DNA of 64,000 nt, from positions 1,178,001-1,242,000 of the forward strand of contig JAVFKD010000016.1 in NCBI GenBank assembly GCA_036429605.1, in the 5' to 3' direction. Each line of letters opens with the position of its first letter. Position 1 is the stretch's first letter. Position numbers and translations under genes: made by a program. The DNA is from Cladobotryum mycophilum (lineage: Eukaryota > Ascomycota > Sordariomycetes > Hypocreales > Hypocreaceae). Shown here piece by piece: positions 48,504 through 59,176 of the stretch. The notes under the pieces were generated by a model that was not told the origin of the DNA, ran no database searches, and saw only the letters and a list, made by a program, of their open reading frames with translations.

Positions 48504-49172
48504 ATGGCTTTCTTCCCTCGCAACTTCCACCACCCCGCTGAGACTTCCTTCACTCCTCTCTTCCGTCTTCTCGACGACTTCGACAGCTACTCTCGCCAGT
48601 CCAACAGAGGTTGCCATGCCCGCCGCCAAGCAGCTCCTCAGTGGCAACCCAAATTCGACATTCGAGAAACTACTGAGGCCTATGAGCTCTATGGAGAGCT
48701 CCCTGGGTTGAACAAGGAGCATGTTCATATCGAATTCTCCGACCCTCAGACTCTAGTCATTCGAGGAAAGACTGAGAGAACCTACACTGCTGGCACATCA
48801 CCAGCCGCCAAAGTCGAAGAAGCTCCCGCAACTCCTACTACAACCGCTTCCACTGAGGAGCGCAGAAACTCCCACCAGGCTACCGTTGAGGATGAGGATG
48901 AGGCCAGTGAGCATGAATCAGGCTATGAAGTTGTCACTAGCGACGACGAGAAGACGCTCGAAGAAAAGCCCGAAGAAAAGTCTGAGGAAAAGCCAGTCGA
49001 CAAGGCCAAGTACTGGCTTACTGAGCGCAGCATCGGAGAATTCACTCGCAGCTTCCACTTCCCATCCCGAGTCGAACAAGATGCCGTCACTGCCGCCTTC
49101 AAGGACGGTATCCTGAGCGTTTCTGTCCCCAAGGCCAAGAAGCATGAAGCTCGACGCATTAACATCAACTAA
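48504..49172 (+). CDS. Small heat-shock protein, Hsp20/Hsp30 alpha-crystallin type
   Basis: Single exon, 222 residues from ATG 48504 (MAFFPRNFHHPAET). The frame is open further upstream, but the leader composition and family N-terminus support this start. The alpha-crystallin domain opens at about 45 (PKFDIRETTEAYELYGELPG), with NKEHVHIEFSDPQTLVIRGK. It is split by a long acidic insertion (about 93-170, with KPEEKSEEKP repeats) before resuming at IGEFTRSFHFPSRVEQDAV and FKDGILSVSVPKAKK. This insertion is usual for filamentous-fungal Hsp30. ATP-independent holdase that binds unfolding proteins as an oligomer in the cytosol. The promoter has a heat-shock element and the leader is almost free of G. 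Confidence 0.95.
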   Translation: MAFFPRNFHHPAETSFTPLFRLLDDFDSYSRQSNRGCHARRQAAPQWQPKFDIRETTEAYELYGELPGLNKEHVHIEFSDPQTLVIRGKTERTYTAGTSPAAKVEEAPATPTTTASTEERRNSHQATVEDEDEASEHESGYEVVTSDDEKTLEEKPEEKSEEKPVDKAKYWLTERSIGEFTRSFHFPSRVEQDAVTAAFKDGILSVSVPKAKKHEARRININ

Positions 49173-49726
49173 ATCAAACATCACGAGCATTCCATGCCAC
49201 TGTACCATCACAACTTTGACAAGCTAATACGGAATCGGTTTGCGACATCTGGCTTTTTTAGGGACTTGCATCGGGGGGTGTTTGGGAGGATAGGAACTGT
49301 TTCATTCATTTTCGGAAGATCGATAGACTGTTTGTTGATTTAGTTTCCTTTGTACAGTGCAGCTAAACAGAAATAAATAAGATCAACTATTTCGCAAGAC
49401 CAAAACTAAATAACCTTAATGCATCGTGATTAAAAGAGGCGATAGTGTGCATAAATGAGTCAAAGGAAATGGTGCATAAAATGGAGAAAAGCAAATAAAG
49501 GGGTGTGTATTAGAAATCAAGTCCAGGCAGCATCACGTGATTTGGCGTTAATTAATTTGTTGCCAGAATGTCAGCGACGCGTCCCACCGCGGTTACTAGA
49601 TAAACACACTCCAGCTCTTCCCCCTCCCTTTGGAACTACGCACTCCGGCCTTATTGCTCGCCTTTAATCCCATCAATTTGCCCGCAAAATACTCACCTTG
49701 GTGTACATACTCGCTTCATAGTCGAT
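49173..49726. promoter_or_regulatory. Spacer upstream of RAD51
   Basis: Holds the Hsp20 3' UTR and the RAD51 promoter. TCACGTGA at 49533-49540 and ACGCGT at 49577-49582 (an MluI cell-cycle box, 145 bp before the RAD51 ATG) are candidate control sites. Yeast RAD51 is under MBF control through such boxes, but ACGCGT also occurs elsewhere in the window, so this is only suggestive. Confidence 0.45.
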
Positions 49727-50879
49727 ATGAGTGAAGAGTATGATGAGCCCCAGACGGGTGAGGAGGGCGGACAAACCGGACCCGGAGCCCCTACACCACT
49801 CTCGGCCCTCGAGGTATGACCAATCAGCTGAATGCGAAGCACAGTATGCTGACGGGCCTATGTTAGGGTGTCGCTGGTTTAACGAAGCGTGATATTCAAC
49901 TCGTTATTGACGGTGGATTTAATACTGTCGAATCGGTAGCCTACACTCCGCGAAGAGTGCTTGAGCAGATCAAGGGTATATCGGAACAAAAGGCTACAAA
50001 GATCTTGGGCGAAGGTAAATCTCTTGAGACATAGTTCTTTTTAAAGCAAAGTTCTGACTCTTGGAAGCATCAAAATTGGTCCCTATGGGCTTTACAACAG
50101 CCACTGAGATGCATCAGCGCCGCAGTGAGCTCATCTCCATTACGACTGGATCCAAGAATCTAGATACACTTTTGGCCGGTGGCATTGAGACTGGTTCTGT
50201 GACAGAGCTCTTTGGCGAGTTCAGAACAGGAAAAAGTCAGATTTGCCACACGTTGGCCGTGACATGTCAATTACCATTCGACATGGGTGGAGGCGAGGGC
50301 AAATGTCTTTACATCGACACTGAGGGTACGTTCCGACCTGTTCGATTGCTGGCGGTCGCCAATCGCTTTGGCTTGTCAGGTGAAGAAGTACTGGACAACG
50401 TCGCATATGCCCGAGCCTACAACTCAGACCACCAGCTTCAGCTGTTAAATCAAGCTGCCGCTATGATGTGCGAGACAAGATTCTCTCTGCTTGTTGTCGA
50501 CAGTGCCACTTCTCTATATCGAACAGACTTTTGTGGACGTGGTGAACTATCAAACAGACAAACACATCTTGCCAAGTTCATGAGGACATTGCAACGTCTG
50601 GCGGATGAATTTGGCATTGCAGTAGTCATCACCAACCAAGTCGTTGCGCAGGTTGACGGTGGCCCAAGTGCAATGTTTAACCCAGACCCAAAGAAGCCTA
50701 TTGGTGGCAACATCATTGCCCACGCCAGTACGACGAGAATCAGTTTGAAGAAAGGTCGTGCTGAGACCCGAATTGCCAAGATTTACGACAGCCCATGTCT
50801 TCCTGAAAGTGATACTCTCTTTGCCATTGGTGAAGATGGTATTGGGGACCCAGCGCCAAAGGATATGGAGAAGGATTAA
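49727..50879 (+). CDS. RAD51: RAD51 recombinase
   Basis: Three exons: 49727-49813, 49867-50014 and 50068-50879 (introns of 53 and 53 nt). The product is 348 residues. The N-terminal helix-hairpin-helix DNA-binding domain lies in exon 2 (GVAGLTKRDIQLVIDGGFNT to GISEQKATKILGE). The GFTTA polymerisation motif is at 86-90. Walker A GEFRTGKSQ is at 128-136 and Walker B is LLVVDSATSLYRTDF. Loop L1 lies at RGELSNRQ and L2 at PDPKKPIGGN. The QVVAQVDGG segment and the C-terminal IYDSPCLPE are typical of eukaryotic Rad51 rather than Dmc1. It forms the filament for strand exchange in homologous recombination. All catalytic residues are present. Confidence 0.98.
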
Positions 50880-51369
50880 ATGGTGATGAGCCTTATTGAA
50901 TGAATGATCAGGCGGGGTGTTATCTCAAGTTTATGCATGGATTTGGCGTTATATATACGGTTGCTTGGCTGTTGGCTGTCCTATTCTATATACAGCTGTG
51001 ATACTTTAAAGCGTGTTGGGGTAGGGACGATGAACGTGTTAGCATAGACCTCTATAAATTACTGTCGTAAGAAAACTTGATTATTGAGTTCGTTTGATTA
51101 TTTTTTGAACATGTTTTCGTTGTGATTTAATATCCAGATAGTAATTGGGATAAGATAGATAAGATACTCACTGAGTGGATAGAATATTTCCGCCAAGCTG
51201 ATTTCCGATTTAGGCCTAGCGTGGCGCGACGTTGAAGTCGAAACAGAAATTCTGGCCTGCAACGCGACCAACATTGAACCAACCACGACGAAGCTGCTTT
51301 GCGCCAATTGCCACTACACAACATCTCCTATCCCCACGATACGCAACTGATGCAATTTAGGGAGGCGAG
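50880..51369. other. Spacer between RAD51 and NUP120
   Basis: Holds the RAD51 3' UTR and the NUP120 promoter (490 bp). AT-rich around 51080-51160. No other feature seen. Confidence 0.5.
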
Positions 51370-54300
51370 ATGGATTCGGGCGAGATTCAGTATCTCTTCA
51401 AAGAGACCCGCTTGAACCTCGATCCTCCCTCCCCTTCATCCGTCATCACCATCAGAGTCCCCTCCGGCTCCGGTAGCAGCAGGGCCCGATCCAAGATTAC
51501 GTACGATGTCGAGGACGAGACGAGTTTTCGGTTGAAGAACCTTGCTACTTCGGCATCCATCTACCAACGGAAATGGCACGATTCGCCGCGGCGCTTTCTC
51601 TGGCGGGTTTTGGAGGATGGGACGCTGCTGAGCATTCGGGCGGTGGATGTTTGCAAGAAGGACAAGGATCTCGATGCGTCTCTGATCTTCAACTTTCACT
51701 TTACGGTGCCGATTCAGCCTGGATGTGTGACCTTTTCGGACCCCGAGGAGCACGATGCGTTGTGCGTCAACGTTCTCGACCAGACCTGCCATCTCTATAC
51801 CTTTACCCTCCGGCCGGATCTTTTCAAGAGGAGGTCAGCGGTGGATGCTGGATTGCCTGATCTTTGCAAAGTCCAATCTCCCTCCGGTTTGAGCTTCAAA
51901 TACCCGCATCGAATGGTGGCTGTGGACGCAAACACTCTCCTGGTTACGGTCAATGATGGTGGCATGATTCGGTTTGACAAGCAGAAAATGGACGAATGTA
52001 GGTGGAACGATGTCAGGTATTGGTTTTTCTCTTACTAACGGTATACCAGCTTCAACTTTGTTGTGGAAAGAGTCGTTTTTTAATGTCCAGGGATGGGCTC
52101 AGAATCTTCGCAGTCTGCTACCTTTCCAGGGGAAAAACACGATCAAGTACGGCAAGGTGAACATGGAATATAGCTCTGCGACGTCTATTCAGGTATCGTC
52201 CTTTGGGCTGGACAATTGCTTATTTGCGGTTACCGTATGTCTGGATCATCGCATTCGGATATGGAATGTCAACGACGGCCAAATTCTCCAGACACTAGAC
52301 CTCCTGAATGCCGAACGGTCACCACAAGAGATGGGCAAGTGGTCCATTGACCCCTCGCAGTCGAACCTCGTTCAGATCGTTGGCAGAAATCGGGGACAGA
52401 GGATATGCGCCACCTATTCTCCCATTGGCACCGGCGAATTCAAGTTTTGGAAAATAATCGCCAAGGATGCTCACAACATTGTCGTCGAGGACGTATTCCC
52501 TAAATGCAGTCTAGTCCCCATCACCCCGTCATCCTCGGATATTTGGACTCTGGCCGACTTCGTGTTAGCCTCTCCCGAAGAAGGTCACATTAATCTATGG
52601 ACACTTTGGAAGAACAACATGTCGTACAGGGTGCAGCGATTGGAACTTGATAGAAAGAACATGGCTCAGTCTTGGGAGGATAATTGGGATGGTGTCTTTG
52701 CCGAGGCAAGATCCCTGTCTGCACAGTCGTCTGGTCCGTGTGATCCTACAGATGTCACTGAAAAGTGGCTGCAGATGATCTTGCAACCAGGTAGATTCAC
52801 GAAAGCTACTCTAGAGGTAGCCCTCGCTATATACGAGAGGGGCCTTGGTGCATCTAGAGAAAGTAGTAAAGGACGAGGGCTTGCAGAGTCTATTTGCTCT
52901 GTTCTCGGCTCCACCGCTTCTCTTGATCGTGGCTCCTCTGGTGCCATGGATTATGAACAATTCCGAACCTCCAGCGAAACCCAGTGGCGAAGATTCTACC
53001 GACTCCTTAATGAGCTGGACAAGCAACGAGGAGAAGCCCTTGGTCTCGCTTTTGACTCCGATGCTGATATGGTCTGGGTTGTGTGTGCTGACCTCCTCTC
53101 CGCTATCCGAGAATCTAGTCACCTAGAACGGCTATATCACAACCTCACTGCACCAGATGAGAGGCAGGTTCAACCAGCTACACTGATCGGATCTGCACTA
53201 GGGTTCATCGAAGGCTTCTCTGATAATCACTTGCAATCATGTCATGCCGCATTAAGACCAGAATTGTTTGAGGAGTCGTCCAAAACGGATCTCGAACGAA
53301 TACAATATTTCTCAGACAAGGCTGCCTTCTGGCGCGGAATCACAGATGAGGACGCTGCACAGGTCGTCGACGCACTTGGAACCAACTTTTCGCTCGTAAC
53401 AGATGAGCTTTACAGGGGTGTTCTTGGCCTTGTAGCTATTCCGTTGGACGATCGCAACCGAAATCCAAGCCATCCTCTGACTCAGTTTGGAAGGAAACTA
53501 ATCGTCAAGGCTGTTCAGGAGAATATTGGTCTGCAATGGAAAGTGTGCTTCAGTCAGCTCATCCTTCTAGTCCACATGGAGTTTGAATTTGATAACGAAG
53601 AGGATGCTCTACATCAAAGAGTGGACATTGGATTGGTATTCAAACAGCTCATCAGTGCTCTGCGGAGATTGGAGCTTATGAAGTGGCTCGCAGAAACCGA
53701 ACTAGTGGTACCGTTATTCGAGCATGGCTCGGGTCCGGTCATATCAAAGAAGGGCGAAGATATCCAAGTTGTAACAGCATTGGAAGCAAATGTGGGACAT
53801 CTTCTAGGATTCGAAAACGGCACAGACGAACCGTTGTCTACCAGCATTACGGATCTGGTCACCAACCTCTGCTCCCCTGACAGTGATATCGAGGTCTCAC
53901 CTTCGCTCATCCAGTGCTCACTTATCAAACGAGAAAGAGCTGACTTGGCGTTGGACCTGGCGCCGTTCTCTGATCAGAACCCCTTCTCAGTATACGCTCA
54001 GGGCCGGGTTCTCCTCGCGCTGAAGGATTTCGAGTCGGCAGCTATCAATTTCCGCAGGGCCGCTATTGGAATGGGTAAGATACAAACGGTGCGTGTTCAA
54101 TATCAAGCAAATGCTAACATGAAAACAGGTAGCGAAACTGTTCAACTTGAGCGACACAGTAGCGGTCTCCTTGATGACACAGAGTGGAATCTCCTAAACA
54201 GCGGCCAGGCTAGCTACTACTCTCACATTGTAGCTTTATATGAGAAGCAGAGAGCCTATTCATATGTAGTTGATTTTGCCAGGCTGGCGGTCCAGTTTAT

Positions 54301-54961
54301 CAGCACCAAGCCAGAGCATGCCGACATCAAGACGGATATGCTAAGCCGTCTATTCAGTGGAGCCTTGGTGACGTCCCAGTTCGAACTGGCTCATACCACT
54401 CTGCTCTCCATCAAGGACCAGGCCCTCAGGCATTCCAATCTGAGGAAAATGGTCGACAAGATGTGCGAGACCTATCACAATAGCGAACTAGTCAACCTTC
54501 CCTTCCCGGGAATGCAGCAAGAAGTCGATGACATCCTCTCACAAAGATGCAAGAGCCTCATGGACGTCACCAACGGTTTCCCCTACCACCAAATTCTCTA
54601 CGCATGGAGGATCAAGCGCAACAACTACCGCGGCGCCGCGTCCGTCATCCTAGACAAGATCCAGAAGCTCAGGCTCGCCGGCGAAGGGGACCAGATTGCC
54701 GGTGAGGACATCCTCGACACGCCGGTGACGAGGCAGTACCTGCTGCTCATCAACGCGCTGAGCTGCGTGGATGCGAAGCAAGCCTGGGTCTTTGACGAGG
54801 CCGTGCTGGACACTGATCAGAATGGAAATGCGACGACGAAACGAAGGGTGTTGTCTTTGGCGGATATCAGGAAGCAGTATCAGGATGAGCTGGATCGGAT
54901 TGCCGCCATCCAGAACAATCAGTTTGGATTCGAAGCAGACGACGTAATGGACATTGCATAA
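51370..54961 (+). CDS. NUP120: Nucleoporin Nup120 (Nup160-type), Y-complex
   Basis: Three exons: 51370-51997, 52050-54074 and 54129-54961. The product is 1161 residues, the normal size for filamentous fungi. Intron 1 is 52 nt (GTAGGT, CTAAC, CAG). Intron 2 is 54 nt with perfect signals (GTAAGA, GCTAACA, ACAG) but is a multiple of three with no stop, so it can also be read through. The N-terminal half is a beta-propeller (for example DHRIRIWNVNDGQILQTLDL and EGHINLWTLWKNNM), and the C-terminal half is an alpha-helical stack (NLLNSGQASYYSHIVALYEK, NGFPYHQILYAWRIKRNNY). It is part of the outer-ring Y-complex of the nuclear pore, needed for pore assembly and mRNA export. Confidence 0.93.
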
Positions 54962-55375
54962 AGGGGTGTGTGTTTGTGTGAGTTTGGGGGAAAGGGGGCG
55001 TGAGTTTTTTTTAAACAAAAAAAAAGGATTTATGAAAATGACAACAACCATGTAGATTAAAACCTGTATCTTTCTTCGCACAACAAAAAAACAACAGGTT
55101 CACGGGCTAGATACCTTGGGGAAATTAGTTACAGGATCAATAAGGGGAAATAATTATTCGTTCTTGTTTTAATTTCGTTTGGGACATGTACATCTACAGC
55201 CACACTCTGCGTGAATCTTCTTCCCCGACTAGTTTCCCCTCCCTCTCCTCCTCCCCGCCGCTTTCCCTTGTTTCAAACCCGAAAACGCCGATCCGTATGC
55301 TAGAAAACAGGTCTGATATGGCTGCTAAAGAGGTCCAAAAATCGACAATGAAAGTTAAGAGCTGCCATTTTAGCC
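54962..55375. other. Convergent 3' spacer
   Basis: A 414-bp region between the stops of NUP120 (+) and VPS26 (-) with AT-rich 3' UTR sequence (A-rich at 55010-55030 and 55085-55095). Nothing else seen. Confidence 0.6.
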
Positions 55376-56562
55376 CTAGACTGGAGCAATCTTGTTCTCG
55401 GACGGCGGGGGCACGCTCTGAATGCCTGTACCCTGGACCGCGGCGGCGTCTGGGGCCTGGCGATAGAGAATGATTTCCGATTGCTTAAAGTATCGTCGCG
55501 CGTCTGATCACAGTTAGAATCGACGGGGTTAGGGGAAATATTAAGGGGAAAAAAGAGAGGAGTGCTAAGACTCAACCAACCTTCATCAATGAGGACAAGA
55601 CTTAGGTAATATCTTGTTGAGAACTTCTTGTTGACGTCCCGGAACGTAGGTGTTAGGTCGAAGCCTCCGAGGAATAGTCTAATGGGGATGGTCTCTCCCC
55701 TCGATGGCGAACCGTCCATAATCTCGAACCTCACCAGCGTTTCGCTCTCGTTGTACTGATTCGGCGCCGCGCCGGTCGTTTCTCTCCTAATTATAGATAG
55801 CTCCATGTGTTTAATCTTCAATCTTACTAGCAGGAAATAGATGCGGCCGACAATGACATCCTTGAGGTGGTACTTGGACTTGCTGTACTCAAACTCAATG
55901 TGCAGGCAGTCCTCGATACCGACGTCCATCTTGATGCTGCTGTTCATCTCCGGGGGTATGCGGTAGCTGTAGACCCAGAAGTCCTTTTCGCGGATCACGT
56001 CGGCCATGCGGCGGGAGACGGTGACGCGGACAAAGTACCGCAGCTTGACGTTGATGCCATTATACGACTCGTACTGCTTCTCCACGTTCTTGAAGTTGAA
56101 CTCGAAGGTCTGCGGGTGCTGGAGCTCGCCGGGGGCGGCTAGTTCCTGGTTCAGGGAGAGAAACTCGTAATGGTTGCCGCGGTCAAAGAACATTTCTATC
56201 AGCCCGTCAGTATGCTGTTGTTGTTGTTGCTGCTGCTGCTGGAGACCCAGCCGGATGGCAGGCACGGTGACGGCCCATCTGGGGAGTCCGGCGATGAAAC
56301 GCCCGGCCGTCGCCGCCACCGCCGCTGCTGCCCGTCCTTGCATACCTATCGTGCCGATGAACTGGACCTTGATCCCCGTGTGTTCGAGGCGCTTCCCATC
56401 CTTGGGCCGGACCGTCACTGCGCCCTTGACGGATTCGCCGTCCATGTAGAGGGGCGCCTTCTCGCGGCGGTTCTTGTCGAGCTTGACGTCGACCATGGAG
56501 CGATCATCAGCATCATCCAGGACGATGTCGATGTCGACGGGCGTTGAGAAGAAGTACGACAT
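55376..56562 (-). CDS. VPS26: Retromer subunit Vps26
   Basis: Three exons: 56346-56562, 55581-56195 and 55376-55503. The product is 319 residues, starting MSYFFSTPVDIDIVLDD. Intron 1 (56196-56345, 150 nt; GTATGC, ACTGAC, TAG) is a multiple of three with no in-frame stop. Splicing it restores IKVQFIGTIEMFFDRGNHYE, the arrestin-fold strand connection seen in all Vps26 proteins. Intron 2 (77 nt, donor GTTGGT) joins LVLIDE to DARRYFKQSEIILYRQ. Other signatures are LRYFVRVTVSRR, DCLHIEFEYSKSKYHL and DVIVGRIYFLLVRLKIKHME. Vps26 binds Vps35 and sorting nexins to recycle cargo from endosome to Golgi. The short C-terminal tail is Pro-rich. Divergent from RPL9. Confidence 0.96.
56196..56345 (-). repeat. 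In-frame intron with CAG/CAA repeat
   Basis: On the coding strand the first VPS26 intron contains a run of CAG and CAA codons (about 56215-56241) and a GC-rich Ala-coding stretch. If retained it would insert 50 residues including nine consecutive Gln. Confidence 0.8.
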
Positions 56563-57368
56563 CTTTGGGCGAAACAAAATGATGTGTGAATGTAAAACCT
56601 CTCTCTCTCTCTACCTTGGGGATGGACCGATTGTTGCCGTATTATTATCGTCTCTGGTCGCACAATTGACCTGCGAGCCCGGTGTCGCGAGGGTTTGATC
56701 GAATGTCGCGTTATCAAAGGGTATGGGAGGATGGAGGGAGTTGGCGACGAGGCTGAGGCCTTGCTGGCGCTGACGTACGTTATCGTTATTAGTGGGGGAC
56801 GCTGTGAAGGACAGAGCTTTGGTGGAGAGCTGTTGCGAGACTGGTACGGATGGAGGTACCTCGCTCTTCCTACACTGAAGGAGGGAAGTGAGGTAGCACG
56901 ACAATGAAATTACAAAATTAATGTTACCATTCAAGTTTCTGGTAAGTATTCTATAAGATGAAGAATATGAATAGTGATGATTAATTATTGCTTAACGTGA
57001 TGAGACTTGTTCAATATTCCACGAGCAATCCTGTTCACCCCTACCAATTTATTACTGCAGCCCAATTTCGCCATCCGTTCGATATCGTCACTCCGAGGTC
57101 CTCTAGCGGCCAACTTCGTCAAGTGTCAAATAACCCATGCCCGGCAGCCCCAATTTTCCCGATCACGTGCAAAGTCACGCCACACTCGCCAAAATTCTCC
57201 ACCCCACGGCTCAATTCCGGCAGCGCAACATTTCGCTCACGTGGGAGCGAGCGAGCCCTAGAACTTTTCCCGCCCACACGAATTCGCCAAACAATTCGTG
57301 ATCTGACGACTGCGGACGACTTGAGATACCCTCAACAACCGACATCCCCCCAATTCACAACCGCCAGG
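56563..57368. promoter_or_regulatory. Divergent promoter of VPS26 and RPL9
   Basis: An 806-bp head-to-head spacer. A (CT)6 tract lies near the VPS26 start (about 56600-56612). Two CACGTG boxes (57164-57169 and 57238-57243) lie 205 and 131 bp before the RPL9 ATG, each in a TCACGTG context. CACGTG is the Cbf1-type site found in ribosomal-protein promoters of several ascomycetes; use here is inferred. Confidence 0.55.
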
Positions 57369-58282
57369 ATGAGGTACATTCACACACAGGAGATTCTGGA
57401 AATCCCAGAGGGTGGTATGTGTGCTATTTTCCCCCTTCTCCCCGATTGCGCAGGAAATTTTTGGAACGATAGTTGGATGGTGGTGGGATAATTTTCACTT
57501 GTGGAGGGAGGAACCTGGGGCAACAGAATGAGGAGGAAATTTCTTGGCCGGCGCATTCAGGACTGCAAAATTGGAACGACAGAATGCTGATTTGAATTTT
57601 GCGATATAGTCAAGGTCAGCATCAAGACCCGAACTGTCACCGTTGAGGGTCCCCGAGGTACGAAACTCCCCAAGAATAGCTTCAACTTATACGCAGGGAC
57701 AAACACATTCTGACTTTGGGGGAAAACAGGAAAGCTGGTCAAGAACCTTGGCCACTTGTCCGTCAACTTCGGCCACCCCAAGAAGAACACCATCTCCATT
57801 GAGATCCACCACGGCAACCGCAAGAATGTCGCCACTCTGCGAACCGTCCGATCCATCATCCAGAACCTAGTCATCGGTGTCACCAAGGGCTTCAAGTACA
57901 AGATGCGTTACGTCTACGCCCATTTCCCCATCAACGTCAACCTGGAGAAGAACAACGAGTCCGGTCTGTTCGAGGTCGAGATCCGAAACTTCATTGGCGA
58001 GAAGATTGTCCGACGAGTAACCATGCACGAGGGTGTCGATGTTGAGATCTCCAAGAACCAGAAGGATGAGCTCATCTTGAGCGGCAACTCCCTCGAGAAC
58101 GTTTCCCAGAGCGCCGCAGATATTCAGCAGATCTGCCGTGTACGAAACAAGGATATCCGAAAGGTACTTCCCCCTTCCCCTACCTCGTCTCTCTCTCCTC
58201 CGGTGCATGTCAAGCTAACTCAATTGATTAGTTCTTGGACGGTCTTTACGTTTCCGAGAAGGGCAATGTTGTTGAAGAGTAA
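57369..58282 (+). CDS. RPL9: 60S ribosomal protein L9 (uL6)
   Basis: Four exons: 57369-57414, 57610-57657, 57730-58163 and 58232-58282. The introns are 195, 72 and 68 nt, with the longest one early, as usual for ribosomal-protein genes. The product is 192 residues. The start MRYIHTQEILEIPEGVKVSI and the TVTVEGPRGKLVKNLGHLSV segment match eukaryotic L9. Later signatures are YKMRYVYAHFPINVN, VEIRNFIGEK and SQSAADIQQICRVRNKDIRK, with the short last exon giving FLDGLYVSEKGNVVEE. Component of the large ribosomal subunit near the sarcin-ricin loop and stalk base. Confidence 0.98.
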
Positions 58283-59176
58283 ACGATGGACACGGATCTT
58301 GTTTCTTTTGCGTTTCTGGGACTCAGGAGTGGCGAAGGTTCATCATTGCATGTCACGTAGCATGGGGCTACAATTCAAATACACTCAAAAAAGTAAAGAG
58401 AAGCGATGACTCTTGATGTGCCAAAAACAATTGTGTCTCTCAAAAAATGGCTTTCGTGTGTGTGAATAGACAAAAAGGCAGAAGTGGAGACTTGGAAGCA
58501 AAACAAGGAGCGGCCCGGGTGGGCGATGGATTAAGGTGACGAAGAACGAAAGGCATCTTATCGTCATTATAATAATCATGAGCTACCTGAAGCTTAACTA
58601 AGTCTTTCCCTATCTATTGCTGCAAAACTGACTATGCGTGTAATACTCTTCTTGTAATGCCAATCAAGAGCTGGAAGTGTTTCCAAACTGGCGGTGAAAA
58701 ATAAAAATAAAGAGTCATCTTTCACCCGACAAATCTTTCATTCTGCATGGCTTCTTGAATCGAATATTCATCTCGTTCTTTTTCCATCATAGTATGTATA
58801 TACTTTCATGTGCTCATCCTTCCATCAATCTTTTTCTTTTTCTTTTTCCTCAACTTCGTTCAGGCTGATAGCCTGTTCAAACAAATTGGAGCAAAAAACA
58901 AGCAGTAAAGCAAGAAGTGCCAAAAAAAAATCCAAGCAAAATAAAAACCAAGAGGGCATTGTGCATGTCCTACTTCCCAAACGCCAAGTGTCTTGTGCAT
59001 GCTCTTCTTAATGACAATAAAAACAGGAGTAAAAGGGGGAGAGAGGGGAAGGTTGAATTAAAACGGGAGTCAAACTGAATAATATGTTCAAAATGTTTGG
59101 TGTGTGGTGAGGTTGTTGATAAGGGGGTTGAGGTAAGGGTCATGTACAGCATGTCATGGCCAGAAGAGCGACAAGT
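58283..59176. other. Convergent 3' spacer
   Basis: An 894-bp region between RPL9 (+) and the Cys-rich membrane glycoprotein gene (-). AT-rich with A tracts (58921-58945) and pyrimidine-rich DNA at 58825-58850. No gene or RNA recognised. Confidence 0.55.

Noticed and set aside
52017..52049. NUP120 intron 1 starting at GTATTG
   Set aside because: Would be only 33 nt; the upstream GTAGGT donor gives 52 nt and the right phase.
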